Positions 21,508-32,759 of a DNA stretch of 64,000 nt are shown in pieces. How positions within the stretch are numbered: the stretch's first letter is position 1; the number at the start of each line of letters is the position of its first letter. This stretch comes from Steinernema hermaphroditum. Lineage: Eukaryota > Nematoda > Chromadorea > Rhabditida > Steinernematidae. Location: positions 4,092,001 to 4,156,000 of the forward strand of contig CM059621.1 in the NCBI GenBank assembly GCA_030435675.1, read 5' to 3'. The translations under genes and the position numbers were made by a program. The notes under the pieces were generated by a model that saw only the letters and a list, made by a program, of their open reading frames with translations, was not told where the DNA came from and searched no databases.

Positions 21508-23119
21508 CTAGCGAGAGCAGTTATTCATGTAGTCTGAGGTATCCGCAAGTCTGAGATTCCTGTGTATTCCCATAAGCCTTCGCAAAATTTTCTTGAACGC
21601 ATTACGCAAGCTTTCCACTATTGGCTGCTCGATAAACGTTTGCTTCTTGAATTTAGAATCGTAGATAACGGGTTCGACGTAGTAATATCGAGCATGTCTT
21701 GAAGAACCTGTTTCGGTGGACACCTGAGATATAGATGAATATTGTGATAGTTTCACTTGTATTTTACCCTATGAGCTCTGTATTCCGTATTCTCGTCAAT
21801 TTGTCTATGCTTTACGACAAAGTGCGTAAATGGGATATCGACCTTATCCGCGATCATGATAGTCTTGAATTCGCGGTTACAAGTGTCACAAATTTCTGCC
21901 TCTATTAAATGGTTGAAATCGTAGTTGTGCCAATCGACATCTCCGAAAGGGAATTTCTGCGGACGTACCAGAGTTATCAGAAAGTTAAACGATCCAATAG
22001 TCGGGTCGTTTTCCTCTTCTCTTGTTATATAATCGAGAATTGTACCATTGCTTAGGAACGTGGTGTTAAAATATCACAGATGGAAAAAAGCTGAAATCTT
22101 CGTGATTCAGTGTAAAACTAACCTGATTGTTATGTAGTCGTCAAAGTCAAGAGCTGCTACGTATTTCGCTGAGCTCCTCATCAAACAGTCCACATGATCA
22201 GCGCCTTGGCCTACGCGGAAAACAGCTTTGTTTGGGTCTATATCCCCTATCTTCGGTAATTCTGTCCATTCGATGATGGATACCATTCCCTGATGATTAA
22301 CCTTTGGAAACAGCAGGCCATTCTGATATTTACTTGTTTCTCATAGTATTGTAAAACACTGTAAACGATCTTCGAAACACTTAAAACGTATATGTAGAAG
22401 TGTTGCACTCCGTAATTCCGATATATTTCAATAAATTCCACAACACGAACCCAGTTGTTGAAGTAGTAAAGCGGAGAGACGCACACAGCGATTCCTTCTC
22501 TTCTCTTTGTGAGAACTGACTTTGTAACACGTACCTTCACCATTCTTCGTTCGCTTATCAGGTGAACCTGAAATGAAGAACGTGTTGCCACTTTAGTTTT
22601 TTTATAAGCAGTTGTTTAAGAAGTGTAGTCAAATAAGGAATCTAGTGTATACTGAGAACGAAATGAGTAGCTTACATTTTCTGGTAGATTAACATATGCT
22701 GGGATTTCGGCATACCACCGGTATGAGCACCATTCGCAAGCCGTGTGCCCTGGGCATCCTAGTTGCACAGGGTCACTTTGAAGAGGGTAAACAGCACCAC
22801 CAAACTCAAGGCGCGCTGTTTCATTTTGCGGCCGATAGCGCGAAAATCCAATCGCTTGAAATCCTATAGTTCGATTCGAATTATAGAAGAAATAAGCTGA
22901 GAGAACAAGCATAGTTGGAACCTCTTCCACAACATTGGGATATATCGTCATCTTTGAATATTGGTCGCGTGACGCACGGAGATAGCTAATCCAATTTAGA
23001 ATAGCCACAAATAGAATAAGTAAAAAAGTAATCGCAATATTGGCCTTAAGCATTGCGAGGATGCTGAAATAATATTTATCAACGGACATCCAAAAGTATT
23101 TATGTTTTTTTCCTAACAA
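21508..23119 (-). CDS. GT92 (DUF23) family glycosyltransferase
   Basis: Five exons: 22676-23119, 22334-22567, 22123-22289, 21768-22050 and 21508-21723, with introns of 44-108 nt; all phases close and give 447 residues. A membrane anchor lies at about residues 24-47 (ITFLLILFVAILNWISYL). The catalytic core is typical of GT92: GIAVCVSPLYYFNNWVRVVE, EIYRNYGVQHFYIY, the metal motif AALDFDDYI (274-277 are D-F-D-D) and NGTILDYI after it. The nematode family member GALT-1 adds beta-1,4-galactose to core fucose on N-glycans; a Golgi galactosyltransferase role is inferred. Any of three Met codons (residues 1, 11, 23) could be the start. Confidence 0.9.
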
Positions 23120-24006
23120 AACATAAAAAACGGTTTTTTTGGTTTACTTCCGTTTATAAAACACGCTCATGGATCACTGTACGTCACAAATCACATTGAA
23201 TAACCACGTACGTTCCCATACACCAATTACTGTGCCACTTTGTTGAGGCTAATCAAACTAGTGGTTAGGACACGCATAACGTGGCTTCGCAACCGTTTTT
23301 TCGCCGCTCATGGAAACTGGAGTACACATATGTATACGTGATAATTTAGCACCTCATCTGTACGCAGAGGAAGACACAGCGATGAGCCGATGGCATACAT
23401 AATGATTGTAATCGGTCGAACAACGCGGTCACGAACGCCGGCTACTTTCCAAAACAACACACGTGTACGAACCTTATGTTATACAGAATTCTTATCTAAA
23501 ACTACGCAAAGTTAAATGAATCTGTGCAACTACAATGCCCAGAGCACACAGTTTGCGAATTAGCTCGATCGCAGTCCGAAAGTATAGATCTCATCTGATA
23601 TTTAGATGTGGGTGATCCGTGTCAACACTGCTGCAGTCCCTGATGTTCGGTGTCACGATCACTGTATTATTCGATTTCATAATAAATTATTGAGTCGTTG
23701 TATAAATAGTGAGCCACGTAACAAGCACGCTGAAAATCTGCATCGTTTGACATTCGGGCTTCTTATTTTGTGTGGGTGTTTTCCCCGTGCTCACGGAAAA
23801 ACACACAAACAGACAGACCAACGGACACGTCGGTTCTCCGTTTATATATAGGGATGTTTATTGCGTGTGATGGAGCTTCTTCTTCGCGAACGTTTGCCGC
23901 ACGCTTATGAAACCGCATCGAAGTCTGACCAATCTTTACCAAAGACCAAAGCTTTAAAAATTTACTGAAAGAAGAGCCACCTCTTTTAAGATGTGATAGT
24001 GTTGTC
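23120..24006. other. Intergenic with an R3 tail fragment
   Basis: No gene. At 23760-23855 the R3 landmarks CACGGAAAAACACACAAACA and TTCTCCGTTTATATATAGGG occur. Confidence 0.5.
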
Positions 24007-25199
24007 ATGGCCCGAATGATGGACTGGGTATCGCAACGAATTTTGCGTATATTGGTTCTGACAGCTGTCATCACTGTTTTTCTTCACTATTACTTCGATT
24101 ATCTACCACGAACACAACCAAGCTCAGCGATGCAGTGCAATAACGATGACTTGGGGAACGTGACCTCTGGAGAGAATGCAACAACTTTGGCCCATTTACC
24201 TCCTTTTTTTAATCTGGACACTTACATAAGGGTGAGTTATGTCAGCTGATGCTGGTTATAAAAATCAAGAGTTCAGCAAGTCTTGAAGTACAAAACTGCT
24301 GTTTGCCAGATCCCCAAAAATATGTCGACCGTTATCACTGCTATTTTCTGTTTTCTATATGATTCACAATCATTTATCAGCTCCAATCGAACAATAAAAA
24401 CTGAGTCTTTTATTGGAAGGTAAGTACGATACCAATTCCTTAATTTCCTTCAGATTTTGCGAACACAAAAACGAGCATTTATCAGTGGAAAGTCTCGTTC
24501 AGGAGACGAACACAACACTGAATGAATGGATTATGCTCTTGATTGTTCGGGATCCGCTGGACCGCTTTATATCAGGGTTTCTCGATAAGTGCGTACTGTT
24601 GGTTGTCTTGCCCTTACTCTGCATACACAGTACGATATTTAGGAATACAATTGGAAAAAATATAAAAGACAACTGTTATGGATGTGGCAAAGATATTGCC
24701 TGCGTACTCAAGATGTTGTACGATCACGCCCTTCTCTTTGTAACAACTCCAGAAGAGGAAAGAAGAAATGTTATTAACATAGAAGACTATCACTTCTTCC
24801 CTCAAAACTGGTGGGCACCTGCAGCAGATGACTATATCGATTTCCAGGTTTTGCTCAATGGGACAACATAAATCAAACTACAAGATTTTGAAGTACCAGT
24901 CGGACAAAGCAGGAAAGGCAGCAACACTGCAGGAGATATTCAATATTTTTAAGGAGAGGAATGTTCCCCAAGACGAAATAACAGTTGTAATGTCACAGAC
25001 AGCGGTTTATAACAACCACACAACAGTGAACACCTACGACCGTGAATTTTATCACGACATCATTACGAGCAGAAGCGACCTCCTTCAACTCGTTCATAAA
25101 ATTTATTACCACGACTATGAGCTATTTGGATACGAATTTAACTACACAGACATACGACAAGAAATGCTACGGCGTCCTAGCAAGAAGCAGGATTGTTAA
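24007..25199 (+). CDS. Carbohydrate sulfotransferase family protein (copy A)
   Basis: Five exons: 24007-24231, 24277-24419, 24454-24588, 24643-24810 and 24848-25199, 340 residues. A type II membrane anchor is at about residues 14-30. The 5'-phosphosulfate loop reads CQIPKNMST (85-93) and the 3'-phosphate motif IVRDPLDRFISGF (153-165), both as in the Sulfotransfer_2 family. They are followed by CYGCGKD, HFFPQNW and a C-terminal YHDYELFGY. Expected: Golgi transfer of sulfate from PAPS to a glycan hydroxyl. Intron 3 (24589-24642) is 54 nt with no in-frame stop, so its retention would insert 18 hydrophobic residues. Splicing it gives the family's normal spacing between DRF..FLD and CYGCG. Confidence 0.9.
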
Positions 25200-25699
25200 A
25201 CGCACGAGAAGAACCCACAATGTTATTTACATGAAAGAATATGTATGTGATAATTAAATGGTATTATTATTATATTTTTATACATTATTATTATACATTA
25301 TTATATATAGCATTGAGCAACTCGAAAACAGCACTTTTTTCTCATTAAAATCGTTGTAAAGATGAAAGCGTTGTGCCATGTGACTTCAAGTTTCAAGCGG
25401 AAAAATATGCTCATATGGAACCTTAAGCAAACCTTTTTGTTGGTCGCCAACAGTCCCCGATGCTGTGAGAACCAGCGAAGACGCAACTACCGTACTACGC
25501 ACCCATCTCTTCGATGCAGATGCGAGCCCTCGAAAAGAGGAAGATCCGTCACCATTTCGAGAGATTCGCCGATTCCCAGATGCCCTGTAAAATAAATTCG
25601 AAGTCCGTTATTGAGTGAAGTAAAGTGACTGAATGTTTGCTTTATTGTCATCCCAAAGAAGGAATGTTACACTCGGTCTGTTTAACAATTTTTACGAGT
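25200..25699. other. Intergenic with an R2 fragment
   Basis: TTATTATTATA microsatellite near 25262-25310. An R2-like block with GAAGACGCAACT and GATGCAGATGCGAGCCC follows at about 25440-25610. No gene. Confidence 0.5.
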
Positions 25700-26300
25700 T
25701 TTTTTACGAGTTTATTTCTCGTATCTAAGGCTTACGCCTTGCGAGACGTCATATATATGCACAAGAAACACATTGTCACTCCGTAGTCGCCGGTCTTCTT
25801 CTGGCTTCGGCACACCAGAGTAGAACACGGCGATCCCATCAGTGTGCGCGGGGATCAGAGATGCGAAGATCTGATTCCGGTGACGGTGGTGCACAGCGCA
25901 TCTGTTTTCAACTCGGGTGGCGGCGCGGACGTCGGAGTTGAAGAGCTTCTTCGGCAGTTTCCGCGGGAGACACGGGTGAAGAACGGCATCCGGATGAAAC
26001 GCGTCGGTGGAGCACAACGGACGAACCGGGAACCATCAGGGCAGCTGGCTGCGCGGACTTTCAGCGAGACTTCGACTTCTTTGGCGGCGCGGGTGGAGTC
26101 GGGCGGCAGTGACTAGCTTCTTGGCAAGACGGCGGAACTACGGCTCCCTGGTGTTCCAGGCCTTCTGGGAGCCGGGAGTGATCATTGCACCAACAACGAC
26201 GGCCGAGAACGACCTCTCACTCAACTCATTCGGCTCAGACAGTTTCAGAGAGAGAGTGAGTGGACGACCCGACCGATCGCTGGGGACACAAAATGGACAC
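25700..26300 (-). repeat. R1 dispersed repeat
   Basis: Landmarks from left: a TTTTTACGAGTTTTTTTACGAG tail, AAGGCTTACGCCTTGCGAGA, GTCACTCCGTAGTCGCCGGT, CCCATCAGTGTGCGCGGG, GGGAACCATCAGG, CTTCTTGGCAAGACGG, CGAGAACGACC, GAGTGAGTGGACGACCCGAC and CGATCGCTGGGGACACAAAA. One of the most complete copies, read 3' to 5' on this strand. Confidence 0.65.
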
Positions 26301-26389
26301 CCCCGTTTAACAATTGTCTTAAAGTTTTTCAGTTGCAGCCACAAAGTCACCACCGCTGCGAACTGGCTACCGGAAATGTACAGGGTATT

Positions 26390-26510
26390 CCATAAGTTCT
26401 GTAACATCTCAAAATGTGCATATCTCGCTGAATATTCAATGGATTCGTGCGAAAATTGGTATATGTATTGGGTTGGTACATTGAAAATGGGCCACGTGGT
26501 AAATATCCTT
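26390..26510 (+). repeat. Mariner-end-like sequence between two R1 copies
   Basis: ACAGGGTATTCCATAAGTTC near 26382 is reminiscent of mariner termini, and TATTGGGTTGGTACATTGAAAATG near 26465 is the start motif of the R4 repeats. No transposase. Confidence 0.4.
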
Positions 26511-26514
26511 TAAT

Positions 26515-26905
26515 ACGAGTTTACGAGTTATAAGCCTATTTTCATTGTCACTCCTTAATCGCCGGTCTTCTTCTGGCTTCGGCATAGGGCACGTCAGCAG
26601 AGCAGAATGCGGCGGTCCCATCAGTGTGCGCGGGACCAGAGAGGCGGACAGCTGATTCCGGAGACTGTGGAGCACAGCGAACCCATCTTCAGCTCGGGTG
26701 GCGGCGCGGGTCGGAGTTGACGGTGGCTGTCCCATCAGTGTGCGCGGGCTTCAAAGCAATAAACAAGCTTTATCCGCAAGTAGCGCGACGGTGGAGCACG
26801 TCGACCGAGAACGACTGCTCACTGAACCCAGTCTCACCAGAGAGCCTCAGAGAGAGCGAAAGGAGGACCCGGCTGATCGCTGGGACACAAATGAAAGACC
26901 GAGTT
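26515..26905 (-). repeat. R1 dispersed repeat
   Basis: Same order of landmarks as 25700-26300 (TACGAGTT tail, GTCACTCCTTAATCGCCGGT, CCCATCAGTGTGCGCGGG twice, CGAGAACGACTGCTCACTGA, GATCGCTGGGACACAAATGA). It lies about 0.2 kb from the first copy in the same orientation. Confidence 0.65.
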
Positions 26906-26994
26906 TTCGGCTTTTGGCCGCCTTCAGCTGCCATCCTGCACAGGAATCAAAGAGGTTTCTGTCACCCCTCAGAACCAGCTTAGAGTTCGGATGG

Positions 26995-27110
26995 GGTCTC
27001 GCGAACGCGACAATTGTCATATTCCCATCATCCCTTGGAACAACAGCGACTTCCCTTCCGAGCGGAGCAGCTTGAGCAATTAAGAAACATAAACTGCATA
27101 AAAGAAGCAT
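26995..27110 (-). CDS. Possible small secreted peptide, exon fragment
   Basis: A frame starting at 27110 reads MLLLCSLCFLIAQAAPLG, a good signal peptide, followed by about 25 residues (REVAVVPRDDGNMTIVAFA). A possible donor follows the AAGCTG codons near 26980, where R1-like DNA is close. The frame is open upstream to 27200, so the start is chosen only for the signal peptide. No homologue is recognised and no second exon was found. This could be a chance frame. Confidence 0.25.
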
Positions 27111-27119
27111 GACGCCGCT

Positions 27120-27702
27120 CCCATACTCAGTCCAGTTCTTCTCACCAGCCGTCGTCTCCTTCACCCAGAGAAGGTCTCGAAGCGTCTCCGCTCCCATCAT
27201 CTAAAGAAGCAATCTTTTTCTTCGTTGCTCTTGATTTTAATATTTCTCTAATAACAACCTTTGTAACAAATCCGCGTGGTACACCTCAAGATGAAAGGCC
27301 AGCACTCAAAAAGGGTGAGAGTACGCCTTTCTTTTATAGGGAGCATTAGGGTCCTTTGTGAGCAGGTCTTTTTTTGCGCTTTCAACCCTTTTCGTCGCCA
27401 ATAACGTCTCGGATATTTATTTTCGATGGATGTTATGCGATGTCATCTTTCATTTCTCTAGTTCGACCTCCATTATTCACACCGTTGCGATTCTTATCGC
27501 GATTTCAGCAAAATTCATTCGTTAATGACCTGATTTTCGAAGTAGAAGTTATTCTAAAGGAATGCGCACTTTTTGTCGCATAAATGCGAACTTTTCTGCT
27601 TGCGAATTTTCTCAATTTAGTTTGCGGGAGCAAATGTTATAGATATGTAGATATATGTGTCATTGTGGTGTTTATTCATGTGAGAATAAAAGTTTACGCA
27701 TT
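27120..27702. other. Intergenic, no gene recognised
   Basis: Open frames are short and featureless. Confidence 0.5.
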
Positions 27703-27710
27703 GGTACGAC

Positions 27711-28091
27711 TAGAGATGGAATACCACACGCAACGGCTGGAGCATACATGGCCAGAATAAGCACGGATATCGTTTGCCTAATTTGCTTCGCCAGTGCGCA
27801 TAGAGTAGTTAAATAATTAATCTACACTTTCGTTACCGGATACCGCAACTTTCAATTCAAAAATTGAGAGAAAATCCAACGGCTGACTCCAACCGGCTGG
27901 GCCAACCGGTTGGAGCCAGCCGTTGGATTTTCTTCCGATTTTTGCATCCAAAGTTTCGAAATCTGAATTCGAAAGTGTAGATCAATTATTTAACTACTCT
28001 ATGCACACCGGCGAAGCAAATTTAGCCACCGATATTGGTGCTTATTCTGTCCATGTATGCTCCAGCCGTTGCGTGTGGCATTCCATCTCTG
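27711..28091. mobile_element. hAT-like foldback MITE
   Basis: A 381-bp element flanked by the 8-bp direct repeat GGTACGAC (27703-27710 and 28092-28099). The ends are YAGAGATGGAAT and its reverse complement. Inverted-repeat pairing extends through most of the element (CGCAACGGCTGGAGCATACA on the left, its complement on the right) to a near-palindromic core around CCAACCGGCTGG. An 8-bp duplication with CAGAGATG ends is the hAT signature. No coding sequence. Confidence 0.85.
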
Positions 28092-28224
28092 GGTACGACT
28101 AACCATTGTGTGTTTCCATAAGATTGTGGATAACAGTGTTATGGGTATAACGGGTATAACGTCACAGTGTTATACGTAGCGTACTTGGCGGAAGACCAAA
28201 TTTCTGCGAGTCAGAGAATCGCCT

Positions 28225-28440
28225 ATATAACACTTGAGAAGCTATGGGGGTCCATTGGTCTATGCGTGTTTGTGTGCATGTTTCTCTGCGCAGACACGGC
28301 AGACAACCACAGAAAATAGGAACCCCGAGAGGAAGTGACACCTATCGCCGAGCGCGATTCAAAATCGACTTGAACGGACGTTATGTACGAACATCTGATG
28401 TATTGGCTGCGCCCGGCCGCGATCTTTGCAGACAACCGTA
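28225..28440 (-). repeat. R3 SINE-like fragment
   Basis: In reverse it shows the CACAAACACGCATAGACCAA-type stretch and nearby blocks of R3. B-box part not clear. Confidence 0.4.
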
Positions 28441-28922
28441 GCGGGTGGGCTGTGCATCGTTGCGATTTAGCCGTTTAGGCTTGTATTGCCACTTATCATA
28501 CTTGTTATTTGTTACCGTGTTATGTTAGCGTGCTTCTTTAATATAATGGTTTAATTACCCAAGTTAGAGGTTAATTATCCATGTCTCGCGTGGCCGTTTG
28601 GTAGATGAGGCGAGCCTACTCTATATGGTGCATCGGTCGGGTTATAGACGGAGCTTTTTACAAAACGACTACAAAAAGTTCGCAATGAGCCAAGCAGACA
28701 GTTACACCCTCACCACTCCATTAGCACTATTTCTCGATCGGTACTGGGCCTTGCATTGCTCTAGAGTTTTTGAGACTCGGGTCTTTTTATTGCATGACGA
28801 CCATTCTGTTTCTTCCCTCTTCGATAACCGTTTGCAGTATTTCGTATATTCACATGTTTTTGGACCAACTATAGCCGCGCGAAATCACGCTCACCCGCGT
28901 TTATCACAATTTACTTTTAGCA
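28441..28922. other. Intergenic with an LTR-like fragment
   Basis: A block around 28545-28585, GGTTTAATTACCCAAGTT followed by GAGGT, matches 56779-56802. No gene in the rest. Confidence 0.45.
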
Positions 28923-30120
28923 ATGATTCGAGCAACTGGATGGATGTCTCCAAGCGTCGTGCGAATATTATTTCTTACAGCTGTCATCACTGTTTTTCTT
29001 CACTATTACTTCGGTTATCTACCACGAACACAACCAAGCTCAGCGATGCAGTGCAATAACGATGACTTGGGGAACGTGACCTCTGGAGAGAATGCAACAA
29101 CTTTGGCCCATTTACCTCCTTTTTTTAATCTGGACACTTACATAAGGGTGAGTTATGTCAGCTGATGCTCGTTATAAAAATCAAGAGTTCAGCAAGTCTT
29201 GAAGTACAAAACTGCTGTTTGCCAGATCCCCAAAAATATGTCGACCGTTATCACTGCTATTTTCTGTTTTCTATATGATTCACAATCATTTCGCAGGTCC
29301 AATCGGACAATAGGAACTGAGCTTTTCTTTGGAAGGTAAATAAACACCAAAAAATACCCTTTAGTGTCCTTCAGATTTTGCGAACACAAAAACGAGCATT
29401 TATCGGTGGGAAGTCTCGTTCAGGAGACGAACACAACACTGAATGAATGGATTATGCTCTTGATTGTTCGGGATCCGCTGGACCGCTTTATATCAGGGTT
29501 TCTCGATAAGTGCGTACTGTTGGTTGTCTTGCCCTTACTCTGCATACACAGTACGATATTTAGGAATACAATTGGAAAAAATATAAAAGACAACTGTTAT
29601 GGATGTGGCAAAGATATTGCCTGCGTACTCAAGATGTTGTACGATCACGCCCTTCTCTTTGTAACCACTCCAGAAGAGGAAAGAAGAAATGTTATTAACA
29701 TAGAAGACTATCACTTCTTCCCTCAAAACTGGTGGGCACTTGCAGCAGATGACTATATCGATTTCCAGGTTTTGCTCAATGGGACAACATAAATCAAACT
29801 ACAAGATTTTGAAGTACCAGTCGGACAAAGCAGGAAAGGCAGCAACACTGCAGGAGATATTCAATATTTTTAAGGAGAGGAATGTTCCCCAAGACGAAAT
29901 AACAGCTGTAATGTCACAGACAGCGGTTTATAACAACCACACAACAGTGAACACCTACGACCGTGAATTTTATCACGACATCATTACGAGCAGAAGCGAC
30001 CTCCTTCAACTCGTTCATAAAATTTATTACCACGACTATGAGCTATTTGGATACGAATTTAACTACACAGACATACGAGAAGAAATGCTACGGCGTCCTA
30101 GCAAGAAGCAGGATTGTTAA
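28923..30120 (+). CDS. Carbohydrate sulfotransferase family protein (copy B)
   Basis: Direct duplicate of 24007-25199 with identical exon lengths: 28923-29147, 29193-29335, 29375-29509, 29564-29731 and 29769-30120, 340 residues. The PKNMST and RDPLDRFISGF motifs are intact. Differences are few in exons 3-5. They are concentrated in the first about 16 codons (MIRATGWMSPSVVRI here, MARMMDWVSQRILRI in copy A), the end of exon 2 (RRSNRTIGTELFFG against SSNRTIKTESFIG) and intron 2. The upstream DNA is unrelated, so the duplication breakpoint lies near the start codon and the two copies have different promoters. Role as in copy A. Confidence 0.9.
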
Positions 30121-30199
30121 ACGCACGAGAAGAATCCACATATTTAAGTTCAGAAGAGAATAAGTATGTGGCAATTAAATGTAATAATCAAGATTGCGC

Positions 30200-30510
30200 G
30201 AAGACATCGGAAGCCTACCGGTGGTATATACGAACTGACCCGGCAGACAATTGCTGGGCTGCCGGACTCGAAGGCATAGTGGAAGTGAATCGGTCGCCCC
30301 TGGCGTGTCTCTACGGCGTGTCTCATTGCGAACGTGTCTGGTTTGTAATCGGTAGTAGTCGGTTCGACGCCTGTCCGTGTCCTTGTTTTCTGCTGTTCGA
30401 AAGCGACCGTTCCTCGAATGATCGAAGAACGAATGATCCGCCCTCGTGCGCATGGAAAAACACACAGACCAAAGGACAGTCGCTTTTCCATTCGTATATA
30501 GGGGAAGTAA
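30200..30510 (+). repeat. R3 SINE-like repeat with B-box-like sequence
   Basis: GTAATCGGTAGTAGTCGGTT followed by CGACGCCTGTCCGTGTCC contains GGTTCGACGCC, close to a Pol III B box. It continues through CGTGCGCATGGAAAAACACA and CTTTTCCATTCGTATATAGG. Best-preserved copy; parallel to 15480-15760. Confidence 0.6.
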
Positions 30511-30639
30511 AGTTTCTCACAAGCGGTGTGACATTTTTTGAACCCAGAGGAAAACTTAGGCCTGAGCCCGGAGTCGAAACGTCTGACATGTCTGATACGA
30601 CTGATATTGGGTTCAAACATCGAAAATGACCGTTTTTAA

Positions 30640-31100
30640 AAGTGAATGTTTAAAGACCACAAAAACGCTCATTTCACTTAAGGTATTCACCATTCGATCA
30701 CTCAACGTCAGTCACCTTTTCGGGCAGGAGCCGGATCCTTCCTTTTGTAGAAAGTCCGAGGCTCGAGGTCAAAAACTGTTTTAGTCTGATTTTCGACCTC
30801 TTTTCTTGTTCTGCGTGGTTTCCTGTGATGTTTCCGTTTACGGATCAGTAAGATAGGCCTGGGAGAGTGATACATAAACAGCAAAAAAGAAATCTTTCAG
30901 CTCAAAATGGAGAGCCATTCTGAGGGTCAACTTAAAAAAATGCGGTCTCGGGCACTCGTACTTTTTGAGAATCCGAGGGTCATTTTTTCAACATTTCGCC
31001 TCTGATTCTGTAACGCAGAAATGAACTCGTGGAACTGCTATGTGGGCTTAGTAGCTGTGAGTAACAGCTACCTGCTAGATGTCCCCGTCGTCTGTTATAG
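30640..31100 (+). repeat. R4 dispersed repeat
   Basis: Shares with 47400-47840, 53560-53960 and 58420-58690 the blocks CCGGATCCTTC, GTCAAAAA.TGTTTT, TTTTCGACCTCTTT, AGATAGGCC, GAGAGCCATTC and GGTCATTTTTTCAACATTT. It ends with GTAGCTGTGAGTAACAGCTACCTG, a small palindrome also kept at 47806-47830. Confidence 0.6.
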
Positions 31101-31189
31101 TACTTAATCGATTTTAAACGGGGAGCGTAAGCGAGCCCGTAGACGCGCTTGCTCCAGTTCGCTTCTGCTCAACAAGATTTCTGATCGTT

Positions 31190-31480
31190 TTTCCGTTTAT
31201 GTTAATGCCGATATCTTCCCATGCCAGATTCCAGATGACTTGTTATATAGCAGCCGTGAAGAGTTTCGGACTTATGCTGTCGTGTTGTCGCACTCAGCGC
31301 TGGATATCAATCGGCACCGTCTCTTCGTTCACTGTCATCAGGGGTTTCGCTTCTTGATAGATTTTTCGCGGGACATTTCGCGAGTTTGATTATCTGCACG
31401 GGAACTCCTCGCTGCACAGCGCTCCGGACAGCGTTCAGTTCAGCACTGTAGAAGGCCTTCTCAAAGTCCACGAACAAATA
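31190..31480 (-). pseudogene. RTE reverse transcriptase remnant
   Basis: The minus strand resembles part of the RT domain of the RTE at 39202-42102: FEKAF-like, AVQRGVPVQII-like, a DIQRxVRQxDSISPKLFTA-like stretch and DIGINI-like sequence, in order. Stops and frameshifts interrupt it, and only about 95 codons are left. Confidence 0.6.
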
Positions 31481-32456
31481 ATCCAAGGAAATAAATAAAG
31501 CTATTCTTATGGTCCTCCAACGACACCCGAATTAGCAGTGTTTTCGTCGGCTCTCCGATTAGGAAACCAAACTTAGGACACGTCTTAACAGTGTTAACTG
31601 CTTTACTTGCACAATGTGGAGCAATGTACGATATTTAATTTTTTTTATGCGAACATCTCAATAACATCTCAATTTATGCGAACATCTCAGTATAAACAGA
31701 CGAGCTATAGTAGGTCCTTTGTTCAAATCCCATATTGGGCAACACATGATTGCATACGTAGAAGCACTTTCCACCACTGCTGACGCATTTTGAAATTAAT
31801 CAGCGAAATCTTTTCACCGGACTTTTGCATCTTACGCAGGTTCCACGTGCTCCTCGCAACCGAGATTGTTCCATCAACCCGGCCGGAGCTTAGAACCACT
31901 TAATGGACAACACTTTTCGTTCTAAATCAGAATAAACAAATCTGTGTATCAAGAGATCACTCACCAGGTCCGACAAGACCGACGAATAGCGACAATTTTG
32001 TACTGAGGCACGACGATCCAATCTTTTCTTATATCATTTTAAGAACGTCCATACCACGGAATATAGCTGAATTTATGGGTTTTATTAAAAACCGAAAGTA
32101 TATCTTGTTGTATGATCATTGTCTTTTGAAACAGAAAAAAGAACCTTTACAATGCGCAAACAGTCAATGGTGCTTACCATTCTGATCAGTTGTACAAAAG
32201 CTGACAAATCTAACATAACGGCGTACGAACTAACCGTTAAGGTGTCATTAAGAGAGCTATTGTCTGAAAGCAATGTTTCGACATAATCGATTGGAAAGCA
32301 CGGCACAGACCACCTCAGAAGGCGGACGCTGATGCTTGATCAAAACAGTCGTTTCGCATATAAATTCTTTACGAGAGATCTACTGTGTGTAAAACTGAAT
32401 GTGTTATTCTTGAATCGATGGGCAGAACACAAGAAAGCAAAAAATAGCTTCCATTC
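31481..32456. other. Inner flank of the right arm, no gene
   Basis: AT-rich, short featureless frames. No match to the left inner flank. Confidence 0.5.
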
Positions 32457-32759
32457 AAAAACTTACATATTTGTAAAACAAGGCCTCAGAGTGGTCGACA
32501 TCCATCATTTGAGAATGGCTGAATGGTTTCCACAGCCGTTCTGAAACAAATGGTAATTGGTAAAAGACATCAACCCATCTTAGAAACGTGCGTTGTCGCG
32601 CCAAACTATCTCTTAACAAAACCATAATATCTGCCCAATCGATTGAAGGGAGACGGAGACGCGATTGAAGAGAGACCTGAATCAATAGAAAACACTATGT
32701 TTGTCACTGCACTGTGATGTGCGTACCGACCTGATAGATACCAATCTTTAACTCATCAA

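Noticed and set aside
26624..26983. Overlapping 119- and 125-codon frames in the R1 copy
   Set aside because: They follow the GC-rich repeat and are not kept in other R1 copies.
30358..30375. tRNA gene at the GGTTCGA sequence
   Set aside because: Only a B-box-like core is present; no acceptor stem, anticodon arm or A box could be drawn.
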